DNA of 64,000 bases from Elioraea thermophila (ex Habib et al. 2022) (GCF_003336755.1 NZ_QMDI01000002.1:806001-870000), one strand, 5' to 3'. Positions 26,018 through 35,716 are shown, counted from the first letter of the stretch. The notes: generated from the sequence alone by a model not told the origin. Program-made: numbers and translations.

Positions 26018-28087
26018 GTGACGACCCCGGCTGCGCTTCCCCTCCGCCCGCCGTTTCGCATCGGCATCGATGTCGGCGGCACCTTCACCGACCTCGTGCT
26101 GGCGGACGCCGAGGGGCATCTCCTCGTCCGCAAGGCTCCCTCCACGCCGGCCGCGCCGGAGGAGGGCGTGTTCGCCGCCCTCGCCCTCGCCGCCCAGGCC
26201 CTCGACCGCGACGTCCCGCGCTTGCTCGCCGACACCGCCCTCCTCGTGCACGGCTCGACGGTCGCCACCAACGCCGTGCTGGAAGGCAAGCTGGCGCCGG
26301 TCGCACTGCTCTGCACGGCAGGCTTCCGCGACACCCTCGCCATCCGTCGCGGCATGCGGGAAGACCCCTGGGACCACCGCACGCCCTTCCCCCCTCCCCT
26401 CGTGCCGCGGCATCTCCGCCTGCCCGTGCGGGGGCGGCTCGCGCCCGACGGCACGGAATGGGAGCCGCTTGCGGAGGCGGACGTGCTCGCCGCCGCCGAA
26501 ACGATCCGCGCGAGCGACGTGCAGGCGGTGGCGATCGGCTTCCTGCACGCCTACGCCGATGCGGCGCATGAGCGCCGCGCCGCCGCGCTCCTGCGCGAGG
26601 TGCTGGGCGAGCATCCGGCCGCGCGGCACATCCTCTGTTCGGGCGAGGTCCTGCCGATCGTCGGCGAGTACGAGCGCATCGCCACGGTCGCCATGCATGC
26701 GGCGCTCGCGCCACGTATTGCGCGCTACCTCGAGGCGCTGGAGGCGCGCCTGAAGCACTTGGGCTACGCGCGTCGGCTCCTTCTCGTGCAATCGAACGGT
26801 GGGGCCTGCACCGTCGCCCAGGCCTGCGCGCGGCCCGCCAACCTCGTCCTCTCCGGCCCCGCCGCCGGGGTGGCGGCCCTCGCCGCGCTCGCCGGACCGG
26901 AGACGGGGGAGGATTTCGTCGCCATCGAGATCGGCGGCACCTCCTGCGACGTCACGCTGATGCGCGCAGGCCGGGTGGAACTCGCGGAAAGCCTGGCGAT
27001 CGCCGGCCACCCGCTCGCCGTGCCGGCGGTCGCGATCCACACCGTGGGCGCGGGCGGCGGCACCATCGCCGGCGTCGACGCGGCCGGGGCCCTGTTCGCC
27101 GGGCCGCGCGGCGCCGGCGCCCGCCCGGGGCCTGCCGCCTATGCGCTCGGCGGAACGGACCCGACGGTGACGGATGCACAGCTCGTGCTCGGCCGCCTGG
27201 CGCCGGGGCCCTTTGCGGGGGGCGCGCTTGCGCTTGACCCGAGCCTCGCACGCGACGCCATCGAAGCGCGCCTCGCCGCACCGTTGGGGATCCCGGTGGA
27301 AGAGGCGGCGGCCGGCGTGCTCCGCCTCGTCACGCAAGCCATCGTGCAGGCGGTGGAGGAGATCACGCTGCGGCGGGGGCTCGATCCGCGCCGCTTCGTG
27401 CTGGTGGCGGGCGGCGGGGCGGGGCCGATGTTCGGCTGCGACGCGGCTTCGGGCCTCGGCATCGACCGCGTGCTCGTCCCCCGGCTCGCCGGCGCCTTCT
27501 GCGCCTTCGGCATGCTCGCGGCCGACATCCGGCTCGACCGCTCCGCCCCCTTCTCCGCCCCGCTCGATGAAGGGGCGGTGGCGGCGGCGGCCGAACGTCT
27601 TGCTGCGCTCGAGCACGACGCGCGGGCCGAACTGGCCGGCGAAGGATTCGATGCCGCGACGATCGCCGTGCACAGGGAAGCGTGCTTGCGCTATCGCGGC
27701 CAGCACTGGTCGCTCGCGGTGGCGTTCGGCGACACGGCCGGTTTGCGCGCCGCCTTCGAGGCCGAACACGAGGCGCGCTTCGGCCACATCCAGCCAGGGG
27801 GCGCGGTCGAGTTCGTCGCACTCTCCCTCAGCGCCTCCGCCCGCCTGCCGCGACCGGCCGCACGCCGCCACGCGGACGCGGAGAAACCGCGCGAGACCTG
27901 CCGCGCGGTCTGGTTCTCCGGCCACGGCATGATGGCAACGCGCGTGCTCGACTCTCCTGGCCCGCCCGGGACGACCCTCGCCGGCCCCGCCGTCCTCGCG
28001 CTCGACACCACCACGGTCGTCATCCCGCCCGGTTGGACCGCACGGACGCTCGCGACCGGCGACATCCTTCTGGAGGCCGAACGATGA
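26018..28087 (+). CDS. hyuA: Hydantoinase/oxoprolinase family protein, A (ATP-binding) subunit
   Basis: A 689-residue ASKHA-fold ATPase of the HyuA/5-oxoprolinase/acetone-carboxylase-beta family, working with HyuB in ATP-dependent hydrolysis of a cyclic amide such as 5-oxoproline or a hydantoin. The N-terminal phosphate loop is GIDVGGTFTDLV. Further signatures are GSTVATNAVLEGK, SGEVLPIVGEYERIAT, SNGG, and IEIGGTSCDV. The proposed GTG start at 26018 gives the usual length; the upstream open frame is antisense to moeA-like. Substrate cannot be fixed from sequence. The stop overlaps the hyuB ATG by 4 bp. Confidence 0.88.
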   Translation: MTTPAALPLRPPFRIGIDVGGTFTDLVLADAEGHLLVRKAPSTPAAPEEGVFAALALAAQALDRDVPRLLADTALLVHGSTVATNAVLEGKLAPVALLCTAGFRDTLAIRRGMREDPWDHRTPFPPPLVPRHLRLPVRGRLAPDGTEWEPLAEADVLAAAETIRASDVQAVAIGFLHAYADAAHERRAAALLREVLGEHPAARHILCSGEVLPIVGEYERIATVAMHAALAPRIARYLEALEARLKHLGYARRLLLVQSNGGACTVAQACARPANLVLSGPAAGVAALAALAGPETGEDFVAIEIGGTSCDVTLMRAGRVELAESLAIAGHPLAVPAVAIHTVGAGGGTIAGVDAAGALFAGPRGAGARPGPAAYALGGTDPTVTDAQLVLGRLAPGPFAGGALALDPSLARDAIEARLAAPLGIPVEEAAAGVLRLVTQAIVQAVEEITLRRGLDPRRFVLVAGGGAGPMFGCDAASGLGIDRVLVPRLAGAFCAFGMLAADIRLDRSAPFSAPLDEGAVAAAAERLAALEHDARAELAGEGFDAATIAVHREACLRYRGQHWSLAVAFGDTAGLRAAFEAEHEARFGHIQPGGAVEFVALSLSASARLPRPAARRHADAEKPRETCRAVWFSGHGMMATRVLDSPGPPGTTLAGPAVLALDTTTVVIPPGWTARTLATGDILLEAER

Positions 28088-29811
28088 AGGGGCGGATCGA
28101 CCCCGTGCTGCGGGCGCTGGCGCAAAGCAGGCTCGACCACCTCTCGCGCCAGATGGGGCACGCGATGACGCGCACGGCGCGCAGCCCGATCTTCGCCCAG
28201 GCGCACGACTTCTCCTGCTTCCTCGCCGATGCGCGGGGCTTCGTGGTGGCTCAGGCGGACGGCATCCCGATCCACACCGGGTCGGGCGGCTTCGCCGTGC
28301 GCGCCGTGCTGCGCGACGCAGCGGGGCTGGCACCCGGCGACGCCTTCCTGCTGAACGACCCCTATCTCGCCGGCGGCAACCACCTGCCGGACTGGGTGGT
28401 GGCGGTGCCGGCCTTCGCGCGCGGCGCGCTCGTGGGCTTCGCCTGCGTGCGCGCGCACCAGTCCGACATCGGCGGCGGGGCGGCCGGCACCTACAACCCG
28501 GAGGCGACGGAGATCTTCCACGAGGGGATCAGGCTGCCCGTGCTGCGGCTGGTCGAGGCCGGGCGCGTGCGCGAGGACCTTTGGCGGCTCCTGCTCGCCA
28601 ACACCCGCACGCCCGATCTCTTGGACGGCGACCTGCGCGCCATGCTGGGCGCGGCGAAGCTCGGTGCGGCGGGAATCGCCCGCCTCGCCGAGGAGGTGGG
28701 CGAGGCGTGGGGCGCGATCGCGGAAGCCATCCTCGCGCATGCCGAGGCCCTGCAACGCCGCGCCTTCCAGAGCCTTCCCCCGGGCGTCTACGAGGGCGAG
28801 GAAACGACCGACACGGACGGGCGGAACGCTGTGATGATCCGCGTGCGCGCCCGTCTCACCATCGGCCCTGACGGGGCGGCGGGTCTCGACTTCGCCGGCT
28901 CCTCGCCGCAGGTGGAGGGGTTCAAGAACAGCCCCTACGCCAACACCGTCTCCGCCGTGGGGCTCGCTCTCGCCGCCTTCTTCGACCCCGCCATCCCGCG
29001 CAACGAGGGGCGGCTGCGCGCGATCACGATCGTGGCCCCGGAAGGTTCCTGCGTCAACCCGCGCCCGCCCGCGCCGGTGACGATGTGCACGGTCTTCCTT
29101 GCCCACGAGATCATCCACGCGGTCTGGAAGGCCCTCGCCCAGGCCGACACCTCCCGTGCCTCGGCCGGGTGGGCCAAGAACCTGTTCGGCGTGATGAGCG
29201 GGCTGCACGCGGACGGCTCGCGCTGGGTCGGCTACCACGCCCAGGCCGCGGCCGGCGCCGGTGCGGTCGCAGGTCGTGACGGGTTCGACTCCATCGGCCA
29301 CCTCTGTACGCTGGGCGGCCTCGCCATCCCGAACGTCGAGACGCAGGAGCGCGACTTTCCCGTCCGCGTGCTGCGCCAGGAGTTCCGCTGCGATTCCGGC
29401 GGGGCCGGGCGTTGGCGGGGCGGGACGGGGGTGCGGTACGCGGTGCGCCTCCTTGCCCCCTCGAGCCAGTCCTTCCGCGGCGAAGGTGCGGGCGCGGGCG
29501 GCGGCTACGGGGTGGGCGGCGGGCAGGACGGGGCGCCGGGCGCGATGACCCTCCGTTTCCCCGACGGCCGGGAGGAACCCGCGCCGCGCTACGGGCTGAG
29601 AACCCTCCCCGCCGGGGCCGAACTCCACGCCGTCTCGCCGGGCGGCGGCGGCTGGGGCGATCCTCGCATGCGCGACCCCACCCTGGTGGCGGCGGATGTG
29701 CGCGACGGGCTCGTCTCGGTGGATGCCGCGCGGGAGCTCTACGGTGTGGTTTGCGATGCGGCAGGCAGGATCGACGCGGCGGCGACGGCAGCCCTGCGCG
29801 CGGCGCGTTAG
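28084..29811 (+). CDS. hyuB: Hydantoinase/oxoprolinase family protein, B subunit
   Basis: The 575-residue partner of HyuA. Family features are SRQMGHAMTRTARSPIFAQ near the N terminus, FLLNDPYLAGGNHLPDW at about 88-104 (the metal-binding ND-PY-GG-H region), the HQSDIGG motif, and the Gly-rich C-terminal GGYGVGGGQDG region. The ATG overlaps the hyuA stop. Its own TAG stop overlaps the stop of the opposite-strand aldo/keto reductase. A gamma-glutamyltransferase-like gene at 46205 could in principle yield 5-oxoproline for it, but the link is speculative. Confidence 0.88.
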   Translation: MKGRIDPVLRALAQSRLDHLSRQMGHAMTRTARSPIFAQAHDFSCFLADARGFVVAQADGIPIHTGSGGFAVRAVLRDAAGLAPGDAFLLNDPYLAGGNHLPDWVVAVPAFARGALVGFACVRAHQSDIGGGAAGTYNPEATEIFHEGIRLPVLRLVEAGRVREDLWRLLLANTRTPDLLDGDLRAMLGAAKLGAAGIARLAEEVGEAWGAIAEAILAHAEALQRRAFQSLPPGVYEGEETTDTDGRNAVMIRVRARLTIGPDGAAGLDFAGSSPQVEGFKNSPYANTVSAVGLALAAFFDPAIPRNEGRLRAITIVAPEGSCVNPRPPAPVTMCTVFLAHEIIHAVWKALAQADTSRASAGWAKNLFGVMSGLHADGSRWVGYHAQAAAGAGAVAGRDGFDSIGHLCTLGGLAIPNVETQERDFPVRVLRQEFRCDSGGAGRWRGGTGVRYAVRLLAPSSQSFRGEGAGAGGGYGVGGGQDGAPGAMTLRFPDGREEPAPRYGLRTLPAGAELHAVSPGGGGWGDPRMRDPTLVAADVRDGLVSVDAARELYGVVCDAAGRIDAAATAALRAAR

Positions 29812-30641
29812 GCCGCCGCGTCCCACACCGGCGCCCAGGCGGGCGAGATCACCCGGCGATCCTTCGGCAGGGCGGCGATCGCGGCGCGGTCCTCGTCGGT
29901 CAGGCGCAGGGCGAGCGCGCCGAGGTTCTCGCGCATCCGCTGCGGATTGCCCGTTTTCGGGATCGCCGCCACCAGATCCTGGCCGATCAGCCAAGCGAGC
30001 GCGACCTGGGCGGGGGTGGCGCCGTGGCGTCTGGCGATCGCGGCGAGGGTCGGGTCGTTCACGAGACCGCCCTTGCCGAGCGGCGAATAGGCGGTGACGG
30101 CGATGCGGTGGTCGCGCGCGACCTCGAGGATGGCGCGCTGGCCCAGCATGACGTGATACTCGACCTGGTTGCAGGCGATGGGTGCCCCCGTCGCCACCGC
30201 CTCGCGCAGCAGCGCGGAAGGAAAGTTCGCCACCCCGATCGCGCGCGCGAGCCCCTGTTCCTTCAGCCGCACCATCGCCGCGAGTGTGTGGGCGAGCGGC
30301 ACGGCGGGGTTCGGCCAGTGGATCAGGAAGAGATCGACCCAGTCGAAGCGCAGCCGGCGCAGCGAAGCGGCGAGTGCCGCCTCGGGGTCGGCGAGATTGG
30401 TCCACCACACCTTGGTGGTGACGAAGACCTGCTCGCGCGGCACGCCGGAATCGCGAACACCCTGACCGACGGGACCTTCGTTGTCGTACATCTCGGCGGT
30501 GTCGATGTGGCGGTAGCCGAGACGGATCGCTTCGGCGACGGCGCGGGCACACTCCGGGCCGCGCAGGCCGAACGTGCCCAAGCCGAGCTTGGGCATCGCC
30601 AGGTGGGGCGTTTCGACTTTCGGTTGTGCGGCGGGGTCCAT
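29808..30641 (-). CDS. Aldo/keto reductase
   Basis: A 277-residue NADPH-dependent reductase of the 2,5-diketo-gluconate reductase type (DkgB-like). The (beta/alpha)8 markers are GLGTFGL, the GYRHIDTAEMYDNEG motif with catalytic Asp and Tyr (residues about 44-58), FLIHWPNP, and the cofactor segment IPKTGNPQRMRENL. The ATG at 30641 gives normal length. It meets hyuB tail-to-tail with a 4-bp overlap. Natural substrate unknown. The 80-bp region upstream contains the terminator of the next minus-strand gene, so it must have its own promoter close to the start. Confidence 0.9.
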   Translation of the reverse strand: MDPAAQPKVETPHLAMPKLGLGTFGLRGPECARAVAEAIRLGYRHIDTAEMYDNEGPVGQGVRDSGVPREQVFVTTKVWWTNLADPEAALAASLRRLRFDWVDLFLIHWPNPAVPLAHTLAAMVRLKEQGLARAIGVANFPSALLREAVATGAPIACNQVEYHVMLGQRAILEVARDHRIAVTAYSPLGKGGLVNDPTLAAIARRHGATPAQVALAWLIGQDLVAAIPKTGNPQRMRENLGALALRLTDEDRAAIAALPKDRRVISPAWAPVWDAAA

Positions 30642-30682
30642 GGCGCGAAGCCTGACCCGAAGGTGCCCGGCCCCGCAAGGGT

Positions 30683-30711
30683 GGGAGGTGCCCCGTGTGA
30701 AGGCACCTCCC
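30683..30711 (-). terminator. Probable terminator after the periplasmic unknown gene
   Basis: A perfect 10-bp stem (GGGAGGTGCC / GGCACCTCCC) with a 9-nt loop, 11 bp beyond the stop of the gene at 30722-31399. The trailing sequence on the minus strand (ACCCTTGC) is only weakly T-rich, so it may need Rho or act as an mRNA 3' stabiliser. Confidence 0.55.
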
Positions 30712-30721
30712 GTGAGTTGCG

Positions 30722-31399
30722 TCAGGCGCGGCGCAGCAGCGAGCGGCGGAAGAGGTCGAGCCAGGGCTTGTCCATGTCCACCTCGTGCGCGACGCGCACC
30801 ACGGCCTGCTTGCCGTCGCGCACGGTGACGTTGAGGATCATGCCCTTCGAGCGCTGCGCGTCGACGGCAAGCGCGAACAGTTTGTCGTGGCCGGCGATCC
30901 ACTTCGCGATGGTCTCGTCGGCGAGAGCGGCGTTCTCCACCATCTGCCCGGCCCAGACGGCGAGGTGGAAGAACACCGGGCCCCGATAGTTGGCGGCGGC
31001 GAGCTCCTTCAGGAGTGCAGTGACCATCGCCTGGTTCTCGGGCGCCGGCGTCTGGCCGCCGTAGAGCACCGCAACACCGGCCATGCGGGTGGCCTCTTTC
31101 GCCGCCTTCGCCGCCTCTTCGGCGTTGGCGGTGGCGGCGAGCGAGACCTGCTCGCCGCGCAGCTTCATCAGCACCTGCGAAGCGGTGGAGCCGGTCAGCG
31201 CCGAGCAGATCGAAGACGTGTTGGCGATCAGCGCGACCGAAGGCAGCGCGAGCACGTCGCGCAGCCCCGCGCCGATGGCCTGGCCCGTGTAGGAGCGGAG
31301 CAGGAAGTGCTCGCCGAGATTGAGCGGGGTATCGGCCCGCGCCGGGGCAGCGACGGCGATGGCGGCGGTGAGTGCGCCGGCGAACAGCATGGAACGCAT
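30722..31399 (-). CDS. Exported protein of unknown function
   Basis: A 225-residue periplasmic protein that I do not recognise. The start is well supported by AAGGAGG 5 bp before ATG. Residues 1-22 form a signal peptide ending in APARA. The mature part is soluble and alpha/beta-like, with SSICSALTG (a lone Cys), an Ala/Lys-rich helix NAEEAAKAAKEATRMAG, VAVLYGGQT, and NYRGPVFFHLAVWAGQM. It is a single-gene unit between a hairpin terminator and a 134-bp leader containing three inverted repeats, one an AT-rich 17-bp palindrome, so it is probably under specific control. Confidence 0.75.
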   Translation of the reverse strand: MRSMLFAGALTAAIAVAAPARADTPLNLGEHFLLRSYTGQAIGAGLRDVLALPSVALIANTSSICSALTGSTASQVLMKLRGEQVSLAATANAEEAAKAAKEATRMAGVAVLYGGQTPAPENQAMVTALLKELAAANYRGPVFFHLAVWAGQMVENAALADETIAKWIAGHDKLFALAVDAQRSKGMILNVTVRDGKQAVVRVAHEVDMDKPWLDLFRRSLLRRA

Positions 31400-31429
31400 G
31401 AAAACCTCCTTCTCTCTCCGTGAACCGTT

Positions 31430-31494
31430 CGGCACCGACGTGCCGACACCGCATGTCGGGCATGCGGATACAAAATGCAATCTTCCGAAGATTG
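31430..31494 (-). promoter_or_regulatory. Leader with three inverted repeats, including a 17-bp palindrome
   Basis: Upstream of the exported-protein gene (ATG 31399) lie three repeats. One is CGGCAC-CGAC-GTGCCG (31430-31445). Another is GCATG-TCGGG-CATGC (31451-31465). The third is CAATCTT-CCG-AAGATTG (31478-31494), an AT-rich palindrome unusual in this genome. The last looks like a repressor or activator site; the first two could form a 5' mRNA structure. No known operator was matched. Confidence 0.5.
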
Positions 31495-31533
31495 AAATCT
31501 TGATGGCGGGGCTCGGTTTGCTCCCGCAGCCCC

Positions 31534-32601
31534 TCAGCGCGGGGCGAAGTCGACCAGGGCGGCGAAACCCGTCTCGGTTCCCCAGGCGAGCCAGCGCCCA
31601 TCCGTGCTCCAGGCGAGCGCGCTGACCGGGCCTCGGCCGGGGCCCGCCACCGGCAGCACCGTGCCGGAGGCGAATTCGGCGAGCAGGACGAGGCCATCGG
31701 CATAGCCCGCCGCCACCACCTCGTGCTCCGGGTGGCAGGCGACGCGCGTGACCGCCACCGTATCCCCGCCGGCGAGTTCGCGTGGGGCGCGCCCCATCGG
31801 CCCTCTGCCGTCGAAGGGCCAGCAGACGATGCTCTCCGCCCCCGAGGTGGCGAGCCACCGCCCGTTGGCGGAAAAGGAGAGCGACTTCGTCTTCGCGGGG
31901 TAGCCCGTCATGCGCATGTGCGCGCCGTCCTCGAGCCGCCAGCCGTGCAGCGCGTTTTCCTGCATCGCGGTCACCACGTAGCGGCCATCGGGGCTGACCG
32001 CGATGCCGATGTGGCTTCCCTTCCACTCGAGCTTGAGCGGTCGGTCCTCCTTCGCCGCGGCGAACCAGAGCGAGGCCCCGCCGTAGTGGCTCGCTGCAAG
32101 CCGCCTGCCCTTCGCGTCGGTGGCGAGCCCGGTGACGGTGGAGGGGTGGTCGAGGCTCTTGCGCCGCACGCCTTCGGCCTCGAAGAGGTGCACGGTCTTG
32201 CCGACCGATGCCGCGCGCCAGGGCGACTTCCCCGCCCAGGCGAGCACGTGCTCGACCCAGCGCCCGGGCCAAGCGGCGATCTCCTCCACCCCCGAGGGAG
32301 ACACGCGCATCAGGCGCCCGTCATCGCCGCCCGCGAGCACGCCGCCCGCGGTGCAGTCCGGCGCGAGAGCCAGCACCGCGCCCTCATGCGCCGGGACTGT
32401 GACGGGGTCAGTTCGTTCTTCCAACGTGACGAGCCGCACCGTGCCGTCGCCGAGGCCCCAGGCGGCGAAGCCGCCGCCGGGGTCGAAGGCGCAGGCGACG
32501 ACGAAGGCGTCCCAGGCAAAGGAACGCCCGCGTTCGCGCAGCAGCACGTCCTCCGGCGCGCCCGCCTCGGCCGCCCCCACCCCCGGCGCGGCGTTCCTCA
32601 C
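31534..32601 (-). CDS. Cytosolic WD40-repeat protein
   Basis: A 355-residue beta-propeller without a signal peptide. Repeats contain [64 protein letters not shown] and [14 protein letters not shown]. The proposed GTG start gives a GTGA overlap with the upstream cobW stop, so the pair is translationally coupled. WD40 genes next to COG0523 GTPases recur in alphaproteobacteria (from memory) and may form a scaffold for metal handling, but no function has been shown that I know of. Confidence 0.82.
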   Translation of the reverse strand: MRNAAPGVGAAEAGAPEDVLLRERGRSFAWDAFVVACAFDPGGGFAAWGLGDGTVRLVTLEERTDPVTVPAHEGAVLALAPDCTAGGVLAGGDDGRLMRVSPSGVEEIAAWPGRWVEHVLAWAGKSPWRAASVGKTVHLFEAEGVRRKSLDHPSTVTGLATDAKGRRLAASHYGGASLWFAAAKEDRPLKLEWKGSHIGIAVSPDGRYVVTAMQENALHGWRLEDGAHMRMTGYPAKTKSLSFSANGRWLATSGAESIVCWPFDGRGPMGRAPRELAGGDTVAVTRVACHPEHEVVAAGYADGLVLLAEFASGTVLPVAGPGRGPVSALAWSTDGRWLAWGTETGFAALVDFAPR

Positions 32602-33572
32602 GCCCGGCAGGCCTCGAAGCCGCGCCGGAGTTCGGGCCGGCTCAGGTTGCGGCCGATGAACACCATGCGCGAGGTGCGTTCCTCGTCCTCGCCCCAGGGG
32701 GCGACGAAGTCGCCATCGGTGATCATGTGCACGGCCTGGAAGGCGAAGCGGCGGGCCTCGCCCGGAAAGGCGAGGATGCCCTTCGTCCGCAACAGGTCGG
32801 GCCCCTTGCGCGCGAGCAGATCGGTGACCCAGGCCTCGAAGCGGCGGGGGTCGACCTCGCCGCGCAACGCGACCGACACGGAGGTCACGCCCGCGTCGTG
32901 CTCGTGGGCGTGCGCCTCGTCGGCGAGGAAATCGGGCATCCGCTCGAGCACGCGTTCGAGCGAGAAGGCGTCGCGATCGAGCACGACCTCGAGCGGCACG
33001 CGCGACCGCTCCGCGCGATGCAGCTCGGCCGCCGGGTTGATGGCCCTGATGCGGCGCTCGACCTCAGCGAGTTCCTCGGCCGAGACGAGATCGGTCTTGT
33101 TGACCACGATCACGTCGCCGAACGCCACCTGCTTCTCGGCCTCCGGTGCGTCGGCAAGCCGGGCGGGGAAGTGCTTGGCGTCGACCACGGTGACGATGGC
33201 GTCGAGCTTCGCCGAGGCGCGCACGTCCTCGTCGACGAAGAAGGTCTGCGCCACGGGAGCGGGATCGGCGAGGCCCGTGGTTTCGACCACGATGCGGTCG
33301 AAACGGTCCCGCCGCTTCATCAGGGCCCCGATGATGCGGATCAGGTCGCCGCGCACGGTGCAGCAGATGCAGCCGTTGTTCATCTCGAACACCTCCTCGT
33401 CGGAGCCGATGACGAGGTCGTTGTCGACGCCGAGTTCGCCGAACTCGTTGACGACGACGGCGATGCGCCGGCCGTGGGTTTCGGAGAGGATGCGGTTGAG
33501 CAAGGTGGTCTTGCCGGCGCCGAGGAAGCCGGTGAGCACGGTGACGGGAACGGGTGCGCGAGGGGTCGTCAT
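32598..33572 (-). CDS. CobW/COG0523 family metal-chaperone GTPase
   Basis: A 324-residue G3E GTPase of the CobW/ZigA group, which delivers Zn2+ or Co2+ to target proteins. The Walker A is [12 protein letters not shown] near the N terminus. The metal-binding motif CICC is in [13 protein letters not shown]. The ETTGLADP switch and the NKTDL G4 motif follow. A short His-rich stretch (HAHEHD) precedes the C-terminal CobW_C domain. The ATG at 33572 is preferred over a TTG seven codons upstream. No Zur box or cobalamin riboswitch was found in the short 5' region. Target metal is undecided; BchE and the zinc enzymes of the window are possible clients. Confidence 0.88.
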   Translation of the reverse strand: MTTPRAPVPVTVLTGFLGAGKTTLLNRILSETHGRRIAVVVNEFGELGVDNDLVIGSDEEVFEMNNGCICCTVRGDLIRIIGALMKRRDRFDRIVVETTGLADPAPVAQTFFVDEDVRASAKLDAIVTVVDAKHFPARLADAPEAEKQVAFGDVIVVNKTDLVSAEELAEVERRIRAINPAAELHRAERSRVPLEVVLDRDAFSLERVLERMPDFLADEAHAHEHDAGVTSVSVALRGEVDPRRFEAWVTDLLARKGPDLLRTKGILAFPGEARRFAFQAVHMITDGDFVAPWGEDEERTSRMVFIGRNLSRPELRRGFEACRA

Positions 33573-33659
33573 GGCAACGAGATCCGCAAGCAAGGAAGCA
33601 GCGAAGACCGCTCGGATATAGAGAGCGCGCCGCGGCCCGCCAAACCGGCGCCGTGCGAC

Positions 33660-35696
33660 TCAGGCACCCGCAGCCGGCATGAAGCGCAGACGGCCGATGG
33701 CGCGGGACGTGTCCGTCACCACGCGGCGGAGTTCGGCAAGGTCCTGCTCGCCGCGACGGAGCCCCGCCGCGACTGCGCCGAGCCGCGCCGCGGCGAAGGG
33801 CTCGAAGGCCAAGCACAGGCGGTCGAGGGCGGCATCGAGACGGGCTCGATCCGAAGCCGCTTCGGCCGCCTCCGCCTCCACCAGCGCCGTCTCCGCCACC
33901 GCCAGGGTCTCCACGATCAACTGGTCGAAGGACTGATCCGAGAGGGTGGAGCGCAGGAGGGCGACGGCGGCACGATCGATCACCGGTTCGGCGGGGCGGA
34001 CCGGCGGCACCTCGCAGCCGACGGCGCGGGAGAGGGTGAGCAGAAGCTCGGGGGACGAGATCGGCTTCTCGATCACCTCGACCACGCCGACGGCACGCAG
34101 CGCGTCCCTCTCCTCGGCCGCGGATTTGGCGGTGACGGCGACGATCGGCACCCTGCCGACGGGCGGCGGAAGGGAGCGGATCAGCTGCGCCGCCGCCACG
34201 CCGTCGATGCCCGGCATGTGCACATCGAGCAGCACGACGTCGATGCCGCCTGCGGAAAGACGGGCAAGTGCCGCTTCAGCGTCGGCCGCCGTCTCGCAGC
34301 GATGACCGTACCGGTCGAGCAAGGTGACGAGGAGCTGCCGATTCGCCGCCACATCGTCGACCGCCAGCACACGCAGGCCGGAGCCCTCGGGGGACACGGC
34401 CTCCTCCCCCGCCACCGGGACGAACGGCAGATGGAGCCGGATCTGCTCCGCCCGTCCGGCGGTCGGGCGAACGCGCAGAAGCCGCCCGCCGAGGGCGCGC
34501 GCCATCAGCGTCGCTGCGGCGAAGCCCGAGGCTGAGGCGGCGGGATCGAGCGGCTCGAACGGTGCCTCGTTCCCCTCGCCGATCGTCACCACCAGGCCGT
34601 CCGCCTCGGCTGCGAGCAGCACGCGCGGTGGCACGGGCCCGGTCGAGGCGGCATCGCACAGCAAGGCACGCACCAGGGCGACGAAGCGGGCGGCGTCGCC
34701 GCGCCAGAACCGGGGCATGCCCTCATCGGTCTGCACCGGCACCTGCGGGGCCCCGGGCTCCTCGAGGGCCTGCCGCAGGGCGAGCTCGGGCTCGAACGAC
34801 GTGCATTGCGGCACGCGCTGCCCGGCGAGCAGAAGGACGGCGTCGACGAGGAGTTCGGCCGTCGCGAGCGCCGTCTCGGCGCTCTCCCGGCTCGCGCGCA
34901 GAGGCTCCGCCGCCGCGCCATCCGCGCCGACGAGCAGGCCGAGCCGGCCCACGGTGCGGTGCAAGCTCGCGGCCAGGTCGCGCCCCGCTTGCGCGACCAG
35001 CAGCGGATCGACCCCGGGGACTGACGGCTGCCCGGCACTTGGGGATGCGTCGGCGGCACGGCCGGTGCCGGGCCCTGCCAGCAGCACCAGAAAGAGAAGG
35101 CCGCCGAGCAGACCCGCAAGCGTCGAGGTGGCGATCACCACGCGGTCGGCTTGCCGCACCTCGCGCGTCCGACGGACGATCTCCAGCCGCTGCCGGGCGA
35201 TCGCGCTGTCGACCAGGTCGGACAGGGGATCGCGAAGCTGCGCGAGTTCCAAAGCCAGCGTGGCAAGCAGCGCTGGGGGTGGTCCCCCCTCGCCTTGCCG
35301 CAGCGCGATCTCCAACGCCTCGGTCTCGGCACGGAAAGCGCGCAGCCGATCGAGCAGGTCGGCGAAGCGCGGCACGTCGGCGAACAGCGCGCGCTGATTC
35401 TCCTCCTCGAGGCTCGCGATCGCCGCGTGAAAGGTGGCGAGGTCGCCGGCCAGGCGCGACGGCGGGGCGGCATCGGCGCGGGCCTCGAGGGCGGACAGGG
35501 TCAGCCGCTCGTGCGCCAGCGACAGCCCGGCCGCGATGCGTGGTGCGCGATCCATCGCACGCAGAATCAGCGGCTCGAGCGACCGCTCACGAACGAAGGT
35601 GGCGGCAAGGGCGACCGCCACCAGCCCGACCAGCGCGGCGGCCAATCCCAGCCGGCACGGCCAGAGGCGGGAGAGGAGGGTGACGAGCCCTCTCAT
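33660..35696 (-). CDS. Degenerate membrane sensor with receiver domain, lacking kinase and Hpt residues
   Basis: A 678-residue protein with the layout of a hybrid histidine kinase. Two membrane helices (about residues 12-32 and 195-218) flank a helical periplasmic domain. Next comes a dimerisation-like region, an ATPase-like region, an intact receiver (VDD near 445, phospho-acceptor in LLDVHMPGIDG, Thr in VTAKS, Lys in EKPI) and a helical C-terminal Hpt-like domain. The expected H-box (HE-RTP) is not seen (the place reads ASLHRTVGRL), the N-box Asn is absent (ALLCDAAS), the G boxes are eroded, and the C-terminal helix has no phospho-His. It is probably a phosphorylation-receiving regulator. 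A TTG start at 35720 overlapping the aminotransferase stop is an alternative. Confidence 0.8.
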   Translation of the reverse strand: MRGLVTLLSRLWPCRLGLAAALVGLVAVALAATFVRERSLEPLILRAMDRAPRIAAGLSLAHERLTLSALEARADAAPPSRLAGDLATFHAAIASLEEENQRALFADVPRFADLLDRLRAFRAETEALEIALRQGEGGPPPALLATLALELAQLRDPLSDLVDSAIARQRLEIVRRTREVRQADRVVIATSTLAGLLGGLLFLVLLAGPGTGRAADASPSAGQPSVPGVDPLLVAQAGRDLAASLHRTVGRLGLLVGADGAAAEPLRASRESAETALATAELLVDAVLLLAGQRVPQCTSFEPELALRQALEEPGAPQVPVQTDEGMPRFWRGDAARFVALVRALLCDAASTGPVPPRVLLAAEADGLVVTIGEGNEAPFEPLDPAASASGFAAATLMARALGGRLLRVRPTAGRAEQIRLHLPFVPVAGEEAVSPEGSGLRVLAVDDVAANRQLLVTLLDRYGHRCETAADAEAALARLSAGGIDVVLLDVHMPGIDGVAAAQLIRSLPPPVGRVPIVAVTAKSAAEERDALRAVGVVEVIEKPISSPELLLTLSRAVGCEVPPVRPAEPVIDRAAVALLRSTLSDQSFDQLIVETLAVAETALVEAEAAEAASDRARLDAALDRLCLAFEPFAAARLGAVAAGLRRGEQDLAELRRVVTDTSRAIGRLRFMPAAGA

Positions 35697-35716
35697 GGCG
35701 AACGTCGTCGGAGGGG

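Noticed and set aside
26281-28087. hyuA as the beta subunit of acetone carboxylase
   Set aside because: The family is shared, but the adjacent hyuB is of the hydantoinase/oxoprolinase type and no gamma-like third subunit is present.
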